From assembly GCA_964623055.1 (NCBI GenBank), contig CAZURK010000034.1:1-64000 (forward strand): a stretch of DNA of 64,000 bases, in the 5' to 3' direction. The DNA comes from JADHUC01 sp964623055 (lineage in GTDB: Bacteria; Planctomycetota; Planctomycetia; Pirellulales; Pirellulaceae). The notes beneath the pieces are model-generated. The model worked only from the letters and a program-made list of their open reading frames with translations, ran no database searches and was not told where the DNA came from. Position 1 is the stretch's first letter. Every line of letters begins with the position of its first letter. The position numbers and the translations under genes are program-made. This document shows, piece after piece, positions 52,377 to 60,975 of this stretch.

Positions 52377-53588
52377 ATGAGTAGATGCCCATTGAGCATG
52401 GTCAGAACGGTAAGCACTGCCCTGCTGGGAGGCATACTGATGACCTCAGTATGCCGTGCCGATTGGCAACCGACGAAGGTCCTGCGGATGGACGGCGAGT
52501 CGGTCGCTGCGGAGTTGCCCGCCCAATGGCAGATCGTTACGGAGACGTGGAATCGTGTAGTGGCCGTTCCCTACATTGCTTACCTGCCGGAGAAAGACCG
52601 CATTTCGATGCTGGTCAGCTGCGACTATCCTCACCAGCCCATGGTCCTGTTCAGCGACGATCATGGTGCGACGTGGAGCAAGCCGCGGCTGGTCTCATCT
52701 GACCCGACGGTGAACGCCTCAGCCGGTCTTGGGACGGCGCTGACGTACTTGGGCGGAGGGCGGCTGATGTTAGTCGCTAGCGGGCGGTGGTTCAGCGAGG
52801 ATTATGGCGACTCTTGGCAGGGCCCATTGCCCATCCCGCCTGCGTCCAATGGGCGGTCGTGGTATGCGTGGGACCCAATCCTCGTCGATCGGGATCCCAC
52901 GACCGGCGCGGTGAAGCGGCTCATCGAGACCGGTTACAACTGGGAAGGCGGCGGGCACGGGTCGCCCACGGGCTACCAACAGGCCTTCATCAGGTTCAGC
53001 ACCGATAACGGACGCACTTGGAGCGAGAACACGCGCGTGCCCCAGTGGCATGGCGTCTCGGAGGTTGCCCTGTTGCGGGCGAAGAACGGCGACATCGTGG
53101 CGGCGTGTCGCACCGACATGGCGCGGCAGTACCTGGGCAACATTGACCACTACGAAGGTCTAGGCATCTGTCGCTCGAAGGACGATGGCAACACTTGGTC
53201 ACAGGTCGATCGCCTCTACGACTACGGTCGCCACCACCCGTGCCTCGTGCTGCTGCCCAACGACAACATCCTGATGAGCTACGTCGTCCGTCTGGGCTAT
53301 CCGCGAGATGCGGAGGGTTTCCCGCAGTTTGGGATCGAGGCCGTGCTCAGTCGTGACCATGGGGCGAGCTGGGATCTGCCGCATCGTTTCGTCCTGGCGA
53401 AGTGGTCCGGCAATCGCACCGGTGCAAACGAGTGGTGGCCCAGCAGCCAAGCCACCTCCACGGTCCTGCTCCCAGACGGCTACCTCCTGACGGCGTTCGG
53501 CACGGGATACCGCAGTCAGCCCAACGCACAGGGACAGCCAGCTCCGCGCGACGTGGGCCTAGTCCGCTGGCGTCCGGATTCCGATTGA
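52377..53588 (+). CDS. Secreted sialidase-fold (BNR repeat) protein
   Basis: 403 residues from the ATG at 52377 (GGGAGGAA upstream), signal VSTALLGGILMTSVCRADWQ. Five Asp-box motifs of the six-bladed sialidase propeller are visible: SDDHGATWSKPR, SEDYGDSWQGPL, STDNGRTWSENT, SKDDGNTWSQVD and SRDHGASWDLPH. This fold hosts exo-sialidases but also many other glycosidases and binding proteins; the catalytic arginine triad cannot be assigned, so sialic acid activity is not proved. It is 102 bp downstream of the six-hairpin gene. Confidence 0.8.
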   Translation: MSRCPLSMVRTVSTALLGGILMTSVCRADWQPTKVLRMDGESVAAELPAQWQIVTETWNRVVAVPYIAYLPEKDRISMLVSCDYPHQPMVLFSDDHGATWSKPRLVSSDPTVNASAGLGTALTYLGGGRLMLVASGRWFSEDYGDSWQGPLPIPPASNGRSWYAWDPILVDRDPTTGAVKRLIETGYNWEGGGHGSPTGYQQAFIRFSTDNGRTWSENTRVPQWHGVSEVALLRAKNGDIVAACRTDMARQYLGNIDHYEGLGICRSKDDGNTWSQVDRLYDYGRHHPCLVLLPNDNILMSYVVRLGYPRDAEGFPQFGIEAVLSRDHGASWDLPHRFVLAKWSGNRTGANEWWPSSQATSTVLLPDGYLLTAFGTGYRSQPNAQGQPAPRDVGLVRWRPDSD

Positions 53589-53639
53589 GGAATCGGCTCG
53601 TCCGCGCCGAGCAGGGAATGATCCGGGTTTCAGCGCCGA

Positions 53640-56168
53640 TCAATCACGTCCGGGCAGCCCGGGTGACTGGTTCGGCTGATCCTCGATCCGCGCCGGCCGA
53701 TACGTGGAAAGAGGTTTGTCGGCCGGTTCCAACAGGTAGGCTCCCCCGGCGCGCGTTGTGAACCGGATCGTTTCCGCTTCGCTCTGATGGAGCACCTTCT
53801 CGCCTTCGCGAACGACGCAGACGCTCCGCCAGGGATTCGCCAGGATACAGTCATTTCCGAGCAGGCTCTGAATTCGGACAAACCGGAGCTTCCGTCGCTC
53901 GAACTCGGCGGCAACCAGGAATCCACCCTCGGCACGAAGTTGAAAGATCCCGGACCAACTCTCGCCCACGGCCGGCGCCACGCGAATCACGTTCCGGTGA
54001 CTTTGGAGGAGGATCTCGTTCAGCGCGAAGGCACTGTTTCCGCCGGCGTCGGTAAACGGGACGACCGAAAGCCCGTCGGGGAAGGCTCGATTGTCGTTGC
54101 TGTCCCAACCGCCGTAACGGAAGCGATTGAACTTCTTGGCGTGCCGAAACAGAAGTTCACAGGCTTCTTCTCCGAGGCCGAGCCGGGCCGCCCAAATCGC
54201 ATCCATCGACCAGCCATGCCAAAGAACGCAGATTCGGTGCTTGAAGGTCTCGCGGGCCAACTCGTAATCGGGTGAGCCAATTCCACTCAGGCTGAAGGGA
54301 TACACTCGATAGAGGGCAGGATTCTCGGCGTTGATCCGTTTGGTGAACTTGCCCAGCGCGGCAGCCGGCGCGTACACTTTGACGTCGGGGTCAATCTTGC
54401 TGTCCTCCGACCACAGCCCGAGCGGCGGGTCCGGCAGCGCGGCCAGGATGGCTGCGCATTTGCCGCGGAGTTCGGCGTCGCGCCCGTACTCGGCCGCCAG
54501 GCGGATGAACTCCGGAAAAACCGCCCGGATTCCGTCGAGCGTATCGGCCGGATCGCGCACCATCCACCAGGTTTCCAACGCATTGGCCGGATCGAGGTGA
54601 TAACGACCGTCCTCGCCCTCGCGCAATAGGCCGGAAAGGAATTCGCACACACCACGAAGGACAGGATACGCCTCTTCGCGCAGAAACGTCTCGTCGCCGC
54701 TGTACCGGTAGTAGGTGAGGTAATGCTGCGAGATTTCCAGTCCGGCAGTGAAGAGGAATCCGATATACGGGTTGAACTTCTCGAATCGCCCGTAGGGCCC
54801 TGCCTCAGGATCCCAACGCTCGAAATGGCCCTGAGTCACACGCCCATCGTCCTTCAAGAGCCAGTCTTCAGCGTGCCCCCACGGGGATACCGTCTCAGGG
54901 ATCCACAGCCCGCGGATTCCCCACATCTTCTGCGTTTGCGCGGTCAAAAACGGAACCATCGCCGAGTAGTACCGAAATAGGCCACCGGCCATGTCCAGCC
55001 GGTTGGCCGCGTAGAGCGGCATGTAAGTGAATCGAATCTCCTGGACCCATTCACACAGCCCCCAGTTCCGCTCGTCGCCTCTCATCAAGCCTGCGCCCCC
55101 GTCCCACTTGGCGGGATAAGGGCCGCGATTGACGCAGCCGAGCGTATAGAGGTGCACGTGGTAGGCGGCGCACAGCCAATCGGCCCGCCGGTCCGGACTC
55201 GTGACCCGGAGAAACGACTTACCCCAATAGTCGCGCCACCACGCCGAGTGTTCGGCTTTGAGTGTTCCGAGTGGAACTGTCGTGGCTTCGCGGAGTTCAC
55301 TTTTGGCTGCGGCCAGCGGGTCGCCGGAGGCAGTCACCGCGGCCGCGATGATCATATGATAGCGTGACGGCCACCGGTCCCGGGCAACAATCTGTGCCAC
55401 CGAGCCTTCGGCAGAACAACTCGGCTCTTCAAGCGAAGGCACCGCCAGAATCACGGCGGTTCCCCGCCCGAGCAATGGGTCACTGGTGGCGTCGAAATAG
55501 TCCTCCATTCCGGTAGTCACCAGATGCGGGCTCGCAGGACGTGTTTGGACCTCCCTGGCGTGAACGGTCAGCTCATCCGCGCCCACCGTCATCGTCGGGC
55601 GCCACTCGGAGAGCTCGATGCTTGCCGGGTCGAGGATATGGTGCGGGTCGACAACCTCGACAACCAGAATCTTTCGGCTCGGATGTCCCCAAATCTCCAG
55701 ACGTGCACCGTCACTTTCGCTTCCCAGCTCGATCAAGACCCTACCATGATAAAGGTCCAAGCGCTGTCGGAAGAACTTCGTCGCCACCTTTTTCGCACGC
55801 TCGCCAAAGTCAAGGCGTACGTGCCCTGGGCTAACGTTGTTGAAGAATCGAGTGCCAGCCGGGGCATCTGGCGGAGCTTGAAATCCCCAGGCGTCCGACT
55901 TGCTCAAATGCAGGTGAAGGTCCCCGTCGAACCGGACCATTGCCGAGAGATCGCCGCCGCCGGTAGGCATCGCTTCCCACGGTTCAACGGAGAGAGTCGT
56001 ATAAACAACGTCGTTCCTCGACACCATGGCCTCGGAATCGAAAAGCCACCGGTCAGCATGCTCGTCGTACGCTGTCGACGACTCTTGCTGGGCGAGAACC
56101 GAAAGAACCGGCGAAGGCGCGATCGAGGTCACTGCAAGAGCGCACCAAAGGACTGAGCGAAAGTGCAT
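53640..56168 (-). CDS. Secreted GH95-like or DUF5703-like glycosidase
   Basis: 842 residues from the ATG at 56168, signal MHFRSVLWCALAVTSIAPSP. The N-terminal supersandwich (about 30-260, WEAMPTGGGDLSAMVRFDGD, LHLSKSDAWGF) and the central toroid (LEISQHYLTYYRYSGDETFL, AYPVLRGVCEFLSGLLREGE) follow the order of GH95 alpha-L-fucosidases and the related DUF5703 group. The Asn/Asp catalytic pair of GH95 is not clearly placed, so the substrate is left open. It is convergent with the sialidase-fold gene, with 51 bp between stops. Confidence 0.7.
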   Translation of the reverse strand: MHFRSVLWCALAVTSIAPSPVLSVLAQQESSTAYDEHADRWLFDSEAMVSRNDVVYTTLSVEPWEAMPTGGGDLSAMVRFDGDLHLHLSKSDAWGFQAPPDAPAGTRFFNNVSPGHVRLDFGERAKKVATKFFRQRLDLYHGRVLIELGSESDGARLEIWGHPSRKILVVEVVDPHHILDPASIELSEWRPTMTVGADELTVHAREVQTRPASPHLVTTGMEDYFDATSDPLLGRGTAVILAVPSLEEPSCSAEGSVAQIVARDRWPSRYHMIIAAAVTASGDPLAAAKSELREATTVPLGTLKAEHSAWWRDYWGKSFLRVTSPDRRADWLCAAYHVHLYTLGCVNRGPYPAKWDGGAGLMRGDERNWGLCEWVQEIRFTYMPLYAANRLDMAGGLFRYYSAMVPFLTAQTQKMWGIRGLWIPETVSPWGHAEDWLLKDDGRVTQGHFERWDPEAGPYGRFEKFNPYIGFLFTAGLEISQHYLTYYRYSGDETFLREEAYPVLRGVCEFLSGLLREGEDGRYHLDPANALETWWMVRDPADTLDGIRAVFPEFIRLAAEYGRDAELRGKCAAILAALPDPPLGLWSEDSKIDPDVKVYAPAAALGKFTKRINAENPALYRVYPFSLSGIGSPDYELARETFKHRICVLWHGWSMDAIWAARLGLGEEACELLFRHAKKFNRFRYGGWDSNDNRAFPDGLSVVPFTDAGGNSAFALNEILLQSHRNVIRVAPAVGESWSGIFQLRAEGGFLVAAEFERRKLRFVRIQSLLGNDCILANPWRSVCVVREGEKVLHQSEAETIRFTTRAGGAYLLEPADKPLSTYRPARIEDQPNQSPGLPGRD

Positions 56169-56502
56169 GACATCACGTCCCAGTAGAATGCAAGTGGACA
56201 TCTCCCATCACGGCCAAGTGTAGCCGCCTTCTGCCCCTTACGGCACCACGAAGTGTAGCATCTCACACTTCACAGAGTCTACAAGCCGCGAGGCGAGCAA
56301 ACACCACAGCATTGCACCAACGGTACGGGAGACAAAACCTATCTCAATATTCGCTGTCTTCCGGCTTGTCACGATCTCGTTGGTCTAGGATGCTGATTGC
56401 TCAGCCGATTCTATTCGACCATCACCGGTAGACCTCGCTTCATGTATGCCCTGTTCACGCTTCGTGGCTCGCGGAGCATGGTCTTACAAGAAAGGAACGC
56501 TC
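56169..56502. other. Divergent intergenic region
   Basis: It holds the upstream regions of two divergent genes. I see no RNA gene, repeat or operator palindrome. An upstream in-frame GTG at 56446 is less likely than the ATG at 56503. Confidence 0.4.
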
Positions 56503-57339
56503 ATGCCTTACCGATTCCTTCCGAACCGCATGTACCGGATGCCGACCCACTTTGGACCTCGCACCGGACCCAGGCAAGGTCCGGATGGTGAGAAATTCAA
56601 GTGCAAAGACACTCCCAAGACAACAAGCATCGCTGTCAACTTCCTGACCAATCCTGAGCAGCTCGAGGCGTTGCTTCCGGGACGATTCGCACTCGCCGGT
56701 GAACCAGTGGTAACGGTTGCGGCCAGTTACATGACCGAGATCGAATGGCTGGCCGGTCGCGGCTACAACGTCCTTGGCGTCTCCTTTCCCGCCACATTCA
56801 AAGGCGAGCGAGACCACGTGACTGGCAACTTCCTGACCGTCCTGTGGGAGAATCTGACCGATCCGATCATCACCGGCCGAGAGGAACTCGGCTTTTCGAA
56901 GATTTCCTGCGAGCTGCCTGAACCGACCGTTCTTCGCGGTGTGAGGCACGTCATTGCCAGTTGGCTGGGGTTCGAGTTTCTCGATATGAAAGTGAACAAC
57001 CTGCGCCAACAATCTGCCGAGGAAATTGCCAGTTTGGCGGAGACCGAGACCAGCGATGGGATGCTTCACTACAAGTACATTCCGAAAACTGGCGAGTGGG
57101 GGACGGCTGAGGTGGCCTATGCCTGTCTGACACCCGCCGCCACGCCCAACACTGTGGTCAAAGAGCGCTGGGTTGGCGAGGGGACCGTTCAGTTCCATCA
57201 GGCGCGTTGGGAAGATATGCCCACTCAGTACAACATTGTGAACACCTTCCATGACTTGGAGATAAGAGAGTATCGCGGCGCCATGGTGAGCAAAACGGTG
57301 GGAGGCAAAGACCTCAGCGATCAGCGGATTCTGCGATAG
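56503..57339 (+). CDS. Acetoacetate decarboxylase-family protein
   Basis: 278 residues from the ATG at 56503, preceded by AAAGGA. It has the ADC fold: TSIAVNFLTNPEQLEALLPG, then the central GREELGFSKISCELPEP, whose lysine matches the Schiff-base position of the family, and KERWVGEGTVQFHQARWED near the end. There is no signal peptide, so it is cytoplasmic. Family members include acetoacetate decarboxylase but also aldolase-dehydratases and uncharacterised enzymes; with this sequence I would not claim acetoacetate as substrate. It is the only clear cytoplasmic metabolic enzyme in this half of the window. Confidence 0.8.
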   Translation: MPYRFLPNRMYRMPTHFGPRTGPRQGPDGEKFKCKDTPKTTSIAVNFLTNPEQLEALLPGRFALAGEPVVTVAASYMTEIEWLAGRGYNVLGVSFPATFKGERDHVTGNFLTVLWENLTDPIITGREELGFSKISCELPEPTVLRGVRHVIASWLGFEFLDMKVNNLRQQSAEEIASLAETETSDGMLHYKYIPKTGEWGTAEVAYACLTPAATPNTVVKERWVGEGTVQFHQARWEDMPTQYNIVNTFHDLEIREYRGAMVSKTVGGKDLSDQRILR

Positions 57340-57396
57340 GTCGCACCGTCGAAGCCCAGCGTCCTGGTGGAGGAATGAACGCCGTTTCCAAAGACG

Positions 57397-57699
57397 TCAT
57401 GGGCTCCTCCACTTGCCGACCGGGAGCGCCATGTGCCACCGACGGCCTTTGCGCGTGGCGGAGGGCACGACAACGCCCTCGGGGGCGGTGACCACGAGCG
57501 TGGCTGGAGCGGTCAGGTTCGATTCGACGACGAGCGTTTTGCCCGTCTGTGTAACCGCCACGGGCGCTGCGCCCTCGACGATTAGATCACCGGCGCGCAG
57601 CCGCGAGCCGACCGAGAGCAGCACGCTCGTCGCACCGGGCTCGCGACGGACCGTCGCCACACGGCCTACCAGTTCGAGCAAGTATAAGAGGAGCCGAAC
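57397..57699 (-). pseudogene. C-terminal fragment of a secreted lyase-like or binding protein
   Basis: Directly after the stop of the beta-helix gene (TGA 57703-57705), an open frame reads LLLYLLELVGRVATVRREPG, then a beta-rich tail SVGSRLRAGDLIVEGAAPVA and APATLVVTAPEGVVVPSATR. No ATG precedes it; a TTG at 57681 could start 94 residues. It resembles the beta-sandwich tail of a larger polysaccharide-active protein, so it is probably a remnant. The family is not assigned. Confidence 0.4.
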
Positions 57700-57702
57700 A
57701 GG

Positions 57703-59280
57703 TCACTGCGCCGGATCCTTCAGCTCTCCCGCAGCGAAGTCCATTGGTTGGCCCGAGACGGTCCGCGGGTCAATGCGATAGATGATCTCGTTGCTGAGGA
57801 TGTAGGCGTGGCCGTCCCATTCCCACATGCCCAGTGCCTCGGACCAGTCGTCGGGGCCGGCTTGCCAACGCAGGGTCGGCGGCGATATGCGATACAGCAC
57901 GCCGGTCTTGAGCGCGTACACGTAACCGGAAACCGCCGCCATGAAACGCGTGTCGCTCCAGTCGCCGACGGCGTGTTTGGTCTGCCACGTATCGGAGTCC
58001 AGTTCGTGCAGACCTGACGCGTTTGCGATATAAAGGCGGCCCTTTCCTTTGCCGCGTGCATTCTCCAGTGCGCACATTCCGGCAGTATCCGGCCAGGATG
58101 TAGGACAGGTCGTGTGCGCCCAGGTATACGCCGTGATCTTGTCGAGTGTTCCGTCCCGCATGACGTAAATGGGACCATCCAGTTCGGCCACGAAGTCGGG
58201 AGCTTCCCACGCCGGGCGCGGCGCGGCGAGCCGGCTGGGCGTGGGCCGTCCATTGGGATAATCGAAGCTGCTGACATCAACGCACCACTCGCGATGGACC
58301 GGCGCAGGGTGGGCGATAACAGTATTGCCCAGCCCCGTGTGAACCTCGCCCGTGGCAAGCCAGATTCCTACATACCGGCTGCCGATCACCCGGTTGTTGA
58401 GAAGAACGATGTTCTTGGTCGGCCATCCATGCACCTCGTCGCGCTCCACACTCAGCGCAATGGCGTTCGGATTCACGATTACGTTACGGGCGATGCGCAC
58501 GTCGCTGGCCCGCGAGCAGCACACCGCGGCGCAGTACCAACGAGGCTGTGTCCCGGCACGGTTGTGATTGACGATGAGGTTTCGATCAACGTTGATATTC
58601 GCTCCCTGCGCCGCCCGCGCGACATAGATGCTGTGACGGGAGGCCCCCTCGATAACATTACCAGATATAACCACATCGCGCGCGTTTTCGCAGTGAATGC
58701 CGTAGCCCCATCCAGCCTCAGTTCCATGAAAGCCTGTCAAAATGTTGTCGGCAATCCGGACGTCGGTATAGATGCCGTCGTTGCCCGTCGAGACACTGAT
58801 CCCGACGGCGACGTTTTCGATCCGGCACCCCGTGAACGCGACGCGCCTGATGTTGCTGCTACCCGAGAAATTCCCGATGGCGTGGAGGTTCTCGCGCAGG
58901 GGCGGCGTTCCCTCCAGACGCAGGTCCGCGATTGTCAGGTCTGATACGTTGCTGCCGATGTAGAATCCGAACTTCACATCCGAGGCGAACTTGATCGTGG
59001 TCTTACCCGGACGACGAGCCCGGATCGTCAGGCCGGCCTTGTCCTCGAGCAGAATGCCCCGGCGATGAGGCTCGTGTGCCCCCACCGTGAATACGCCGCC
59101 GTCGAGGATGATTTCCTGTTTGTCGGCCGCCTTTTCAATCACGTCGACCAGATCATCATTCGGCCGGACCGCCACGACGCGCTCATCGGCACGAACCGTG
59201 GCTAATGGTAGGGTCACAGTCAGCAACGCAACACACGCGTCATAGACTCTCCGCGATTGCGTCCTTGCATGCGTTCTCAT
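57703..59280 (-). CDS. Secreted right-handed beta-helix protein (paralogue A)
   Basis: 525 residues from the ATG at 59280 (AAAGGA upstream). The signal region RRVYDACVALLTVTLPLATV has an arginine pair but reads as Sec-like. Residues about 40-330 form a parallel beta-helix (GYGIHCENARDVVISGNVIE, NIVLLNNRVIGSRYVGIWLA). Residues about 345-520 are a second, beta-rich domain (PIYVMRDGTLDKITAYTWAH, GHAYILSNEIIYRIDPRTV). Such helices are common in pectate-, alginate- and mannuronan-active proteins, but no catalytic signature is clear. It is the tandem paralogue of the next gene upstream, 65 bp away, with the same architecture. Confidence 0.75.
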   Translation of the reverse strand: MRTHARTQSRRVYDACVALLTVTLPLATVRADERVVAVRPNDDLVDVIEKAADKQEIILDGGVFTVGAHEPHRRGILLEDKAGLTIRARRPGKTTIKFASDVKFGFYIGSNVSDLTIADLRLEGTPPLRENLHAIGNFSGSSNIRRVAFTGCRIENVAVGISVSTGNDGIYTDVRIADNILTGFHGTEAGWGYGIHCENARDVVISGNVIEGASRHSIYVARAAQGANINVDRNLIVNHNRAGTQPRWYCAAVCCSRASDVRIARNVIVNPNAIALSVERDEVHGWPTKNIVLLNNRVIGSRYVGIWLATGEVHTGLGNTVIAHPAPVHREWCVDVSSFDYPNGRPTPSRLAAPRPAWEAPDFVAELDGPIYVMRDGTLDKITAYTWAHTTCPTSWPDTAGMCALENARGKGKGRLYIANASGLHELDSDTWQTKHAVGDWSDTRFMAAVSGYVYALKTGVLYRISPPTLRWQAGPDDWSEALGMWEWDGHAYILSNEIIYRIDPRTVSGQPMDFAAGELKDPAQ

Positions 59281-59345
59281 CCGTCGGTCCTTTCCGTCTT
59301 CGTGCCACGAAAGTTTCACGTTGCCCGCGGCATGCCGCATTGGGA

Positions 59346-60872
59346 TCAGTTGCTGATCGCAACGCGTTCAAACGTGGCCGGGTCCACACGGTAGTGCGCC
59401 TGGCCGTCAAAGACATACAGGTTCCCACCCCAGGCACACATCCACAAGACCCGGCCCCAGCTCTGCTTATCCTGCCGCGCATCAAGCGTCTCCGGATCGA
59501 TGCTGACCAGCAAGCCGTTTTTCAGAACGCACAACCTGCCAGCCGCGACGGACACGAACTGTGTGCCTGACAAGTCCAGGGGCCTGGCGATGGACCGCCC
59601 GGACTCAGGATCAAGCCGGTGCAGTTGCTCGTCCGTTAAGATGTAGACGTATCCGGGGTGCTTGCCGCTGACGTCCTCGATCCCGGCGATGCCCCTCACG
59701 CCCTCCCACCTCGTTGGATAGGTCCTGTGGCTCCAGTCCTCGGTGACAATCCTGTCGAGAGCCCCGTTCTCCATAACAAACACGACCTTGCCTAGAACCG
59801 CGACGTAGTCAGGGTCATCCCACCTCTCTTTGGGAGCCTCGAACTTGCTGCTCGTGGGCTTGCCGCTGGGCCAGTCGAAGGCGTTGAACTTGTGACACCA
59901 CTCGGGCCGGCGAGGCTTCGGATGGAGGATGACCGTGTTTCCAAGGCCGACATGGGTCTGCCCCGTGGTCGGCCATATTCCAACATAATGCTCACCGACG
60001 AACTGGTTGTTGATCAGGACAACGTCAAGCCCACTGGCCATGATCGCGATGCCGATCGCGTGTGGGTTTATGAAGAGGTTGTTCGCCACTCTCGTCTTTC
60101 CGGTGGATGCGGCGCAGTTGAAGGCGGCGCAATACCAGCGCGGGTTCTCGTCCTCGAGGTCATGGTTGAGTACGAGGTTGTCCTCGACCGTCACTGTCGT
60201 ACCGGCCGGCGACCCTCTCACGTATAGACTGTGGCGCGTCGCGTGTTCGATGAGATTGTGCGCAATCACGAGATCTCCCACGTTGCGGGTGTGGATGCCG
60301 TACCCCCATCCTGCGCTGACGCCCTCGGTATTCGCGACGATACAGTCGGTGATATTCACACCCCGAACGGAACCCTTGTCAGTCATAATCGCGAACCCTA
60401 CAGCGATGCGGTCGATCCGCAGGTCCCTGCATGTCACGTTTTTCACGTTCGTCGCGGAGGAGTGTGTGCCGATAGCGGCTGTGTTGGTCGCCAGCGGCGG
60501 CGATCCCTCGATATGCATCTTTTCGATCGTTAGGCCGTCTACGTTGCTGCCGATCAAGAATCCCGTGTCGACGTGCGGCCCGAGTTTCACCTTCGTCTTG
60601 TCTCTGCCTGCCCCGGCAATCGCGATGCGTTTTTTGTTTTGGATGCGGACCCCGTGCGCGTACGGGCTGTGCGCCGCGAGGAGAAACGTCCCCTCCGTCA
60701 ACTGGATTGCCGTGCCGTCGGAGGCGGAATCGAGAATGGCATGTAGATCGTCGGACGGCGTGACGGTGACGGTTGGACGCCCCTCGGCGACCGCCGGCGC
60801 ACCAAGCAGCGCCAGTCCAAGCGTGCCCGCGCCCTTCAACCACTCACGTCGGGAGAATTGGCAAGAGTTCAT
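59346..60872 (-). CDS. Tat-exported right-handed beta-helix protein (paralogue B)
   Basis: 508 residues from the ATG at 60872, with a clear twin-arginine signal (SRREWLKGAGTLGLALLGAP). The two-domain plan is that of paralogue A: beta-helix (GYGIHTRNVGDLVIAHNLIE, VVLINNQFVGEHYVGIWPTT) and a C-terminal beta domain (VVFVMENGALDRIVTEDWSH, NLYVFDGQAHYRVDPATF). Corresponding motifs such as PRWYCAA and GLGNTVI are shared with A. The function is probably polysaccharide binding or cleavage. It lies 103 bp downstream of the sialidase-fold gene on the same strand. Confidence 0.78.
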   Translation of the reverse strand: MNSCQFSRREWLKGAGTLGLALLGAPAVAEGRPTVTVTPSDDLHAILDSASDGTAIQLTEGTFLLAAHSPYAHGVRIQNKKRIAIAGAGRDKTKVKLGPHVDTGFLIGSNVDGLTIEKMHIEGSPPLATNTAAIGTHSSATNVKNVTCRDLRIDRIAVGFAIMTDKGSVRGVNITDCIVANTEGVSAGWGYGIHTRNVGDLVIAHNLIEHATRHSLYVRGSPAGTTVTVEDNLVLNHDLEDENPRWYCAAFNCAASTGKTRVANNLFINPHAIGIAIMASGLDVVLINNQFVGEHYVGIWPTTGQTHVGLGNTVILHPKPRRPEWCHKFNAFDWPSGKPTSSKFEAPKERWDDPDYVAVLGKVVFVMENGALDRIVTEDWSHRTYPTRWEGVRGIAGIEDVSGKHPGYVYILTDEQLHRLDPESGRSIARPLDLSGTQFVSVAAGRLCVLKNGLLVSIDPETLDARQDKQSWGRVLWMCAWGGNLYVFDGQAHYRVDPATFERVAISN

Positions 60873-60975
60873 GACCGACTGCGCATGCCGGAATGAGAAT
60901 ACGTCCGCGTCGTGCATGAACAATCGTAAGCGAATCACCTAGTCTTTCAAGCCACTGACGTTATGACCCGCAAGG

